A stretch of DNA of 23,207 bases. It comes from TH5896 sp050748485 (GTDB lineage: Archaea > Thermoproteota > Nitrososphaeria > Nitrososphaerales > Nitrososphaeraceae). Position 1 is the stretch's first letter; the number at the start of each line of letters is the position of its first letter. Position numbers and translations under genes: made by a program. The notes under the pieces are model-generated. The model ran no database searches. It worked only from the letters and a program-made list of their open reading frames with translations, and had not been told where the DNA came from. Of the stretch, positions 22,426 through 23,207 are shown one piece after another. The stretch is from contig JBOGPP010000138.1 in NCBI GenBank assembly GCA_050748485.1, forward strand, positions 1 through 23,207, read 5' to 3'.

Positions 22426-22857
22426 ATGTCTGACACTAACACATTTTGTGTTTTCTGTGCGATAATAGGAGGCCAATCGCCTGTAGCGAAAGTATACGAG
22501 GACGACACTTTTTTGGCTTTTATGGACAAGTATCCCATTACCTTCGGGCATACGCTTGTACTCCCCAAGTACCACTACGCGGACCTCTTTCAGATGACCG
22601 AGGCAGAAGTTGGAAATTTGTACAGAGTGGTCCATAATATAGCATTAGCTGTTTATGGCGCTACTGGTGCGCAGGGACTCAATACCGGACAAAACAACGG
22701 CAAAGCCGCAAATCAGATCGTGCCGCACGTTCATGTGCACATAATTCCGAGGTATGATAAGGATAGCCGAGATGGTAAGTGGCCTTCAAGGAAGGTATCA
22801 GACTACGGAGAACTTGAGGAAATAGCAAACAGAATAAAGAAAAATTTATGTAACTAG
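22426..22857 (+). CDS. HIT-family nucleotide hydrolase/transferase
   Basis: The 143-residue protein has the histidine-triad motif H101-V-H-V-H105, which forms the active site of the HIT/HINT/Fhit superfamily. Members hydrolyse AMP-lysine, AMP-NH2, Ap4A or related nucleotide conjugates. C8-V-F-C11 near the N-terminus and H50 match the zinc site of zinc-containing HIT proteins. The start lies after a TATA-like sequence. A T6 tract right after the stop probably ends the transcript. The exact substrate cannot be read from the sequence. Confidence 0.93.
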   Translation: MSDTNTFCVFCAIIGGQSPVAKVYEDDTFLAFMDKYPITFGHTLVLPKYHYADLFQMTEAEVGNLYRVVHNIALAVYGATGAQGLNTGQNNGKAANQIVPHVHVHIIPRYDKDSRDGKWPSRKVSDYGELEEIANRIKKNLCN

Positions 22858-22873
22858 TAGATAGTCCAGTTGG

Positions 22874-22879
22874 TTTTTT
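22874..22879 (+). terminator. Oligo-T terminator of the HIT gene
   Basis: T6 begins 16 nt after the HIT stop codon. It fits archaeal oligo-T termination. Confidence 0.4.
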
Positions 22880-23084
22880 CGGTCGATGCAATGAATCAGC
22901 TCATTGAATTAAATCCGCTTAACTCTAGTGATCATTCCCATATTGCTAACCTTCTCAAAAAATGTGTTATATTACCAAACATAATTCCTAAACGTTATCC
23001 AGTAGGTAAAATTGTGCGAAGAGGGTCCGCAATACTTCGGATTAGAATTTTTTTGCAGTTAATTCTCCAGAACTAGATCACACT

Positions 23085-23207
23085 CTAAAAAATCTCTTCA
23101 TCTTTCCGAACACCCCCTAGCCCTGTTCTTATTTCTTTTGAACATTCTAAGCATAAACTTTCTGAGAATGGGAAATTCTTCATGCAGTTCTTGCAAACCG
23201 GGCGATT
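23085..23207 (-). CDS. C-terminal part of a zinc-finger protein (cut by window edge)
   Basis: On the minus strand the frame is open from the window edge to a TAG at 23087-23085, 40 codons. It contains C-K-N-C and C-L-E-C, 12 residues apart, which is a zinc-knuckle pattern, and ends in an acidic and basic tail. The start lies outside the window. It is convergent with the HIT gene. No family can be named from this fragment. Confidence 0.55.
   Translation of the reverse strand, partial: NRPVCKNCMKNFPFSESLCLECSKEIRTGLGGVRKDEEIF

Noticed and set aside
22870..23076. 68-codon plus-strand frame after the HIT gene
   Set aside because: It begins at the T6 terminator-like tract, has no recognisable domain and no promoter, and could only be real from the ATG at 22891. 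Left out for lack of support.
1..23207. CRISPR arrays, insertion sequences, phage or toxin-antitoxin genes
   Set aside because: I looked for regularly spaced repeats, transposase motifs, terminal inverted repeats and integrases and saw none.

Overview
The window looks like chromosomal DNA of a thaumarchaeon (class Nitrososphaeria). The evidence is archaeal: tRNA genes with archaeal-type introns, an archaeal RNA polymerase subunit (Rpo12), an archaeal/eukaryal-type prolyl-tRNA synthetase, a proteasome beta subunit, a coenzyme F420 ligase and an archaeal Ygr210/OBG-type GTPase. Many start codons lie 23-33 nt downstream of a TATA-like box with no room for a leader, as expected for leaderless archaeal transcripts. 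TTG and GTG starts are common. Ammonia-oxidation genes are not present here, so that lifestyle is not shown.

Layout. 1-890 is gene-poor, with low-complexity sequence and two doubtful small ORFs. Two tRNA genes follow. tRNA-Lys(TTT), on the minus strand, carries a 13-nt intron. tRNA-Asp(GTC), on the plus strand, is interrupted by a 28-nt intron in the D-loop. From 1.27 to 5.1 kb the minus strand carries an inositol-monophosphatase-family enzyme, a VTT/DedA-type membrane protein, prolyl-tRNA synthetase and a small zinc-binding protein. From 5.26 to 8.03 kb the plus strand carries a phosphoserine-phosphatase-like HAD enzyme, CofE, a TusA-like sulfur carrier and a CysM-like cysteine synthase. From 8.07 to 11.8 kb the minus strand carries thioredoxin reductase, Thi4 thiazole synthase, a TPR-winged-helix protein and a 56-residue membrane protein.

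From 12.0 to 18.4 kb the plus strand carries sucC-sucD, a small CxxC protein, a class I methyltransferase, a DUF309 protein, a GHKL (MORC/Hsp90-like) ATPase and a proteasome beta subunit whose Thr1 position is Ala. From 18.6 to 22.3 kb the minus strand carries a zinc ribbon, Rpo12, the GTPase, IlvD and another zinc ribbon. A HIT-family protein follows on the plus strand, and a zinc-finger gene is cut off by the right edge.

Themes. Central metabolism is represented by succinyl-CoA ligase and branched-chain amino acid synthesis. Sulfur metabolism is represented by TusA, CysM, the Cys-type Thi4 and thioredoxin reductase. Information processing is represented by ProRS, Rpo12, the tRNAs and the GTPase. 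There are no insertion sequences, CRISPR arrays or phage genes. The least explained parts are the GHKL ATPase beside the non-catalytic proteasome subunit, the TusA-CysM pair, the D-loop tRNA intron and several very small CxxC proteins (two of them, plus the membrane protein, under 60 residues and easily missed).
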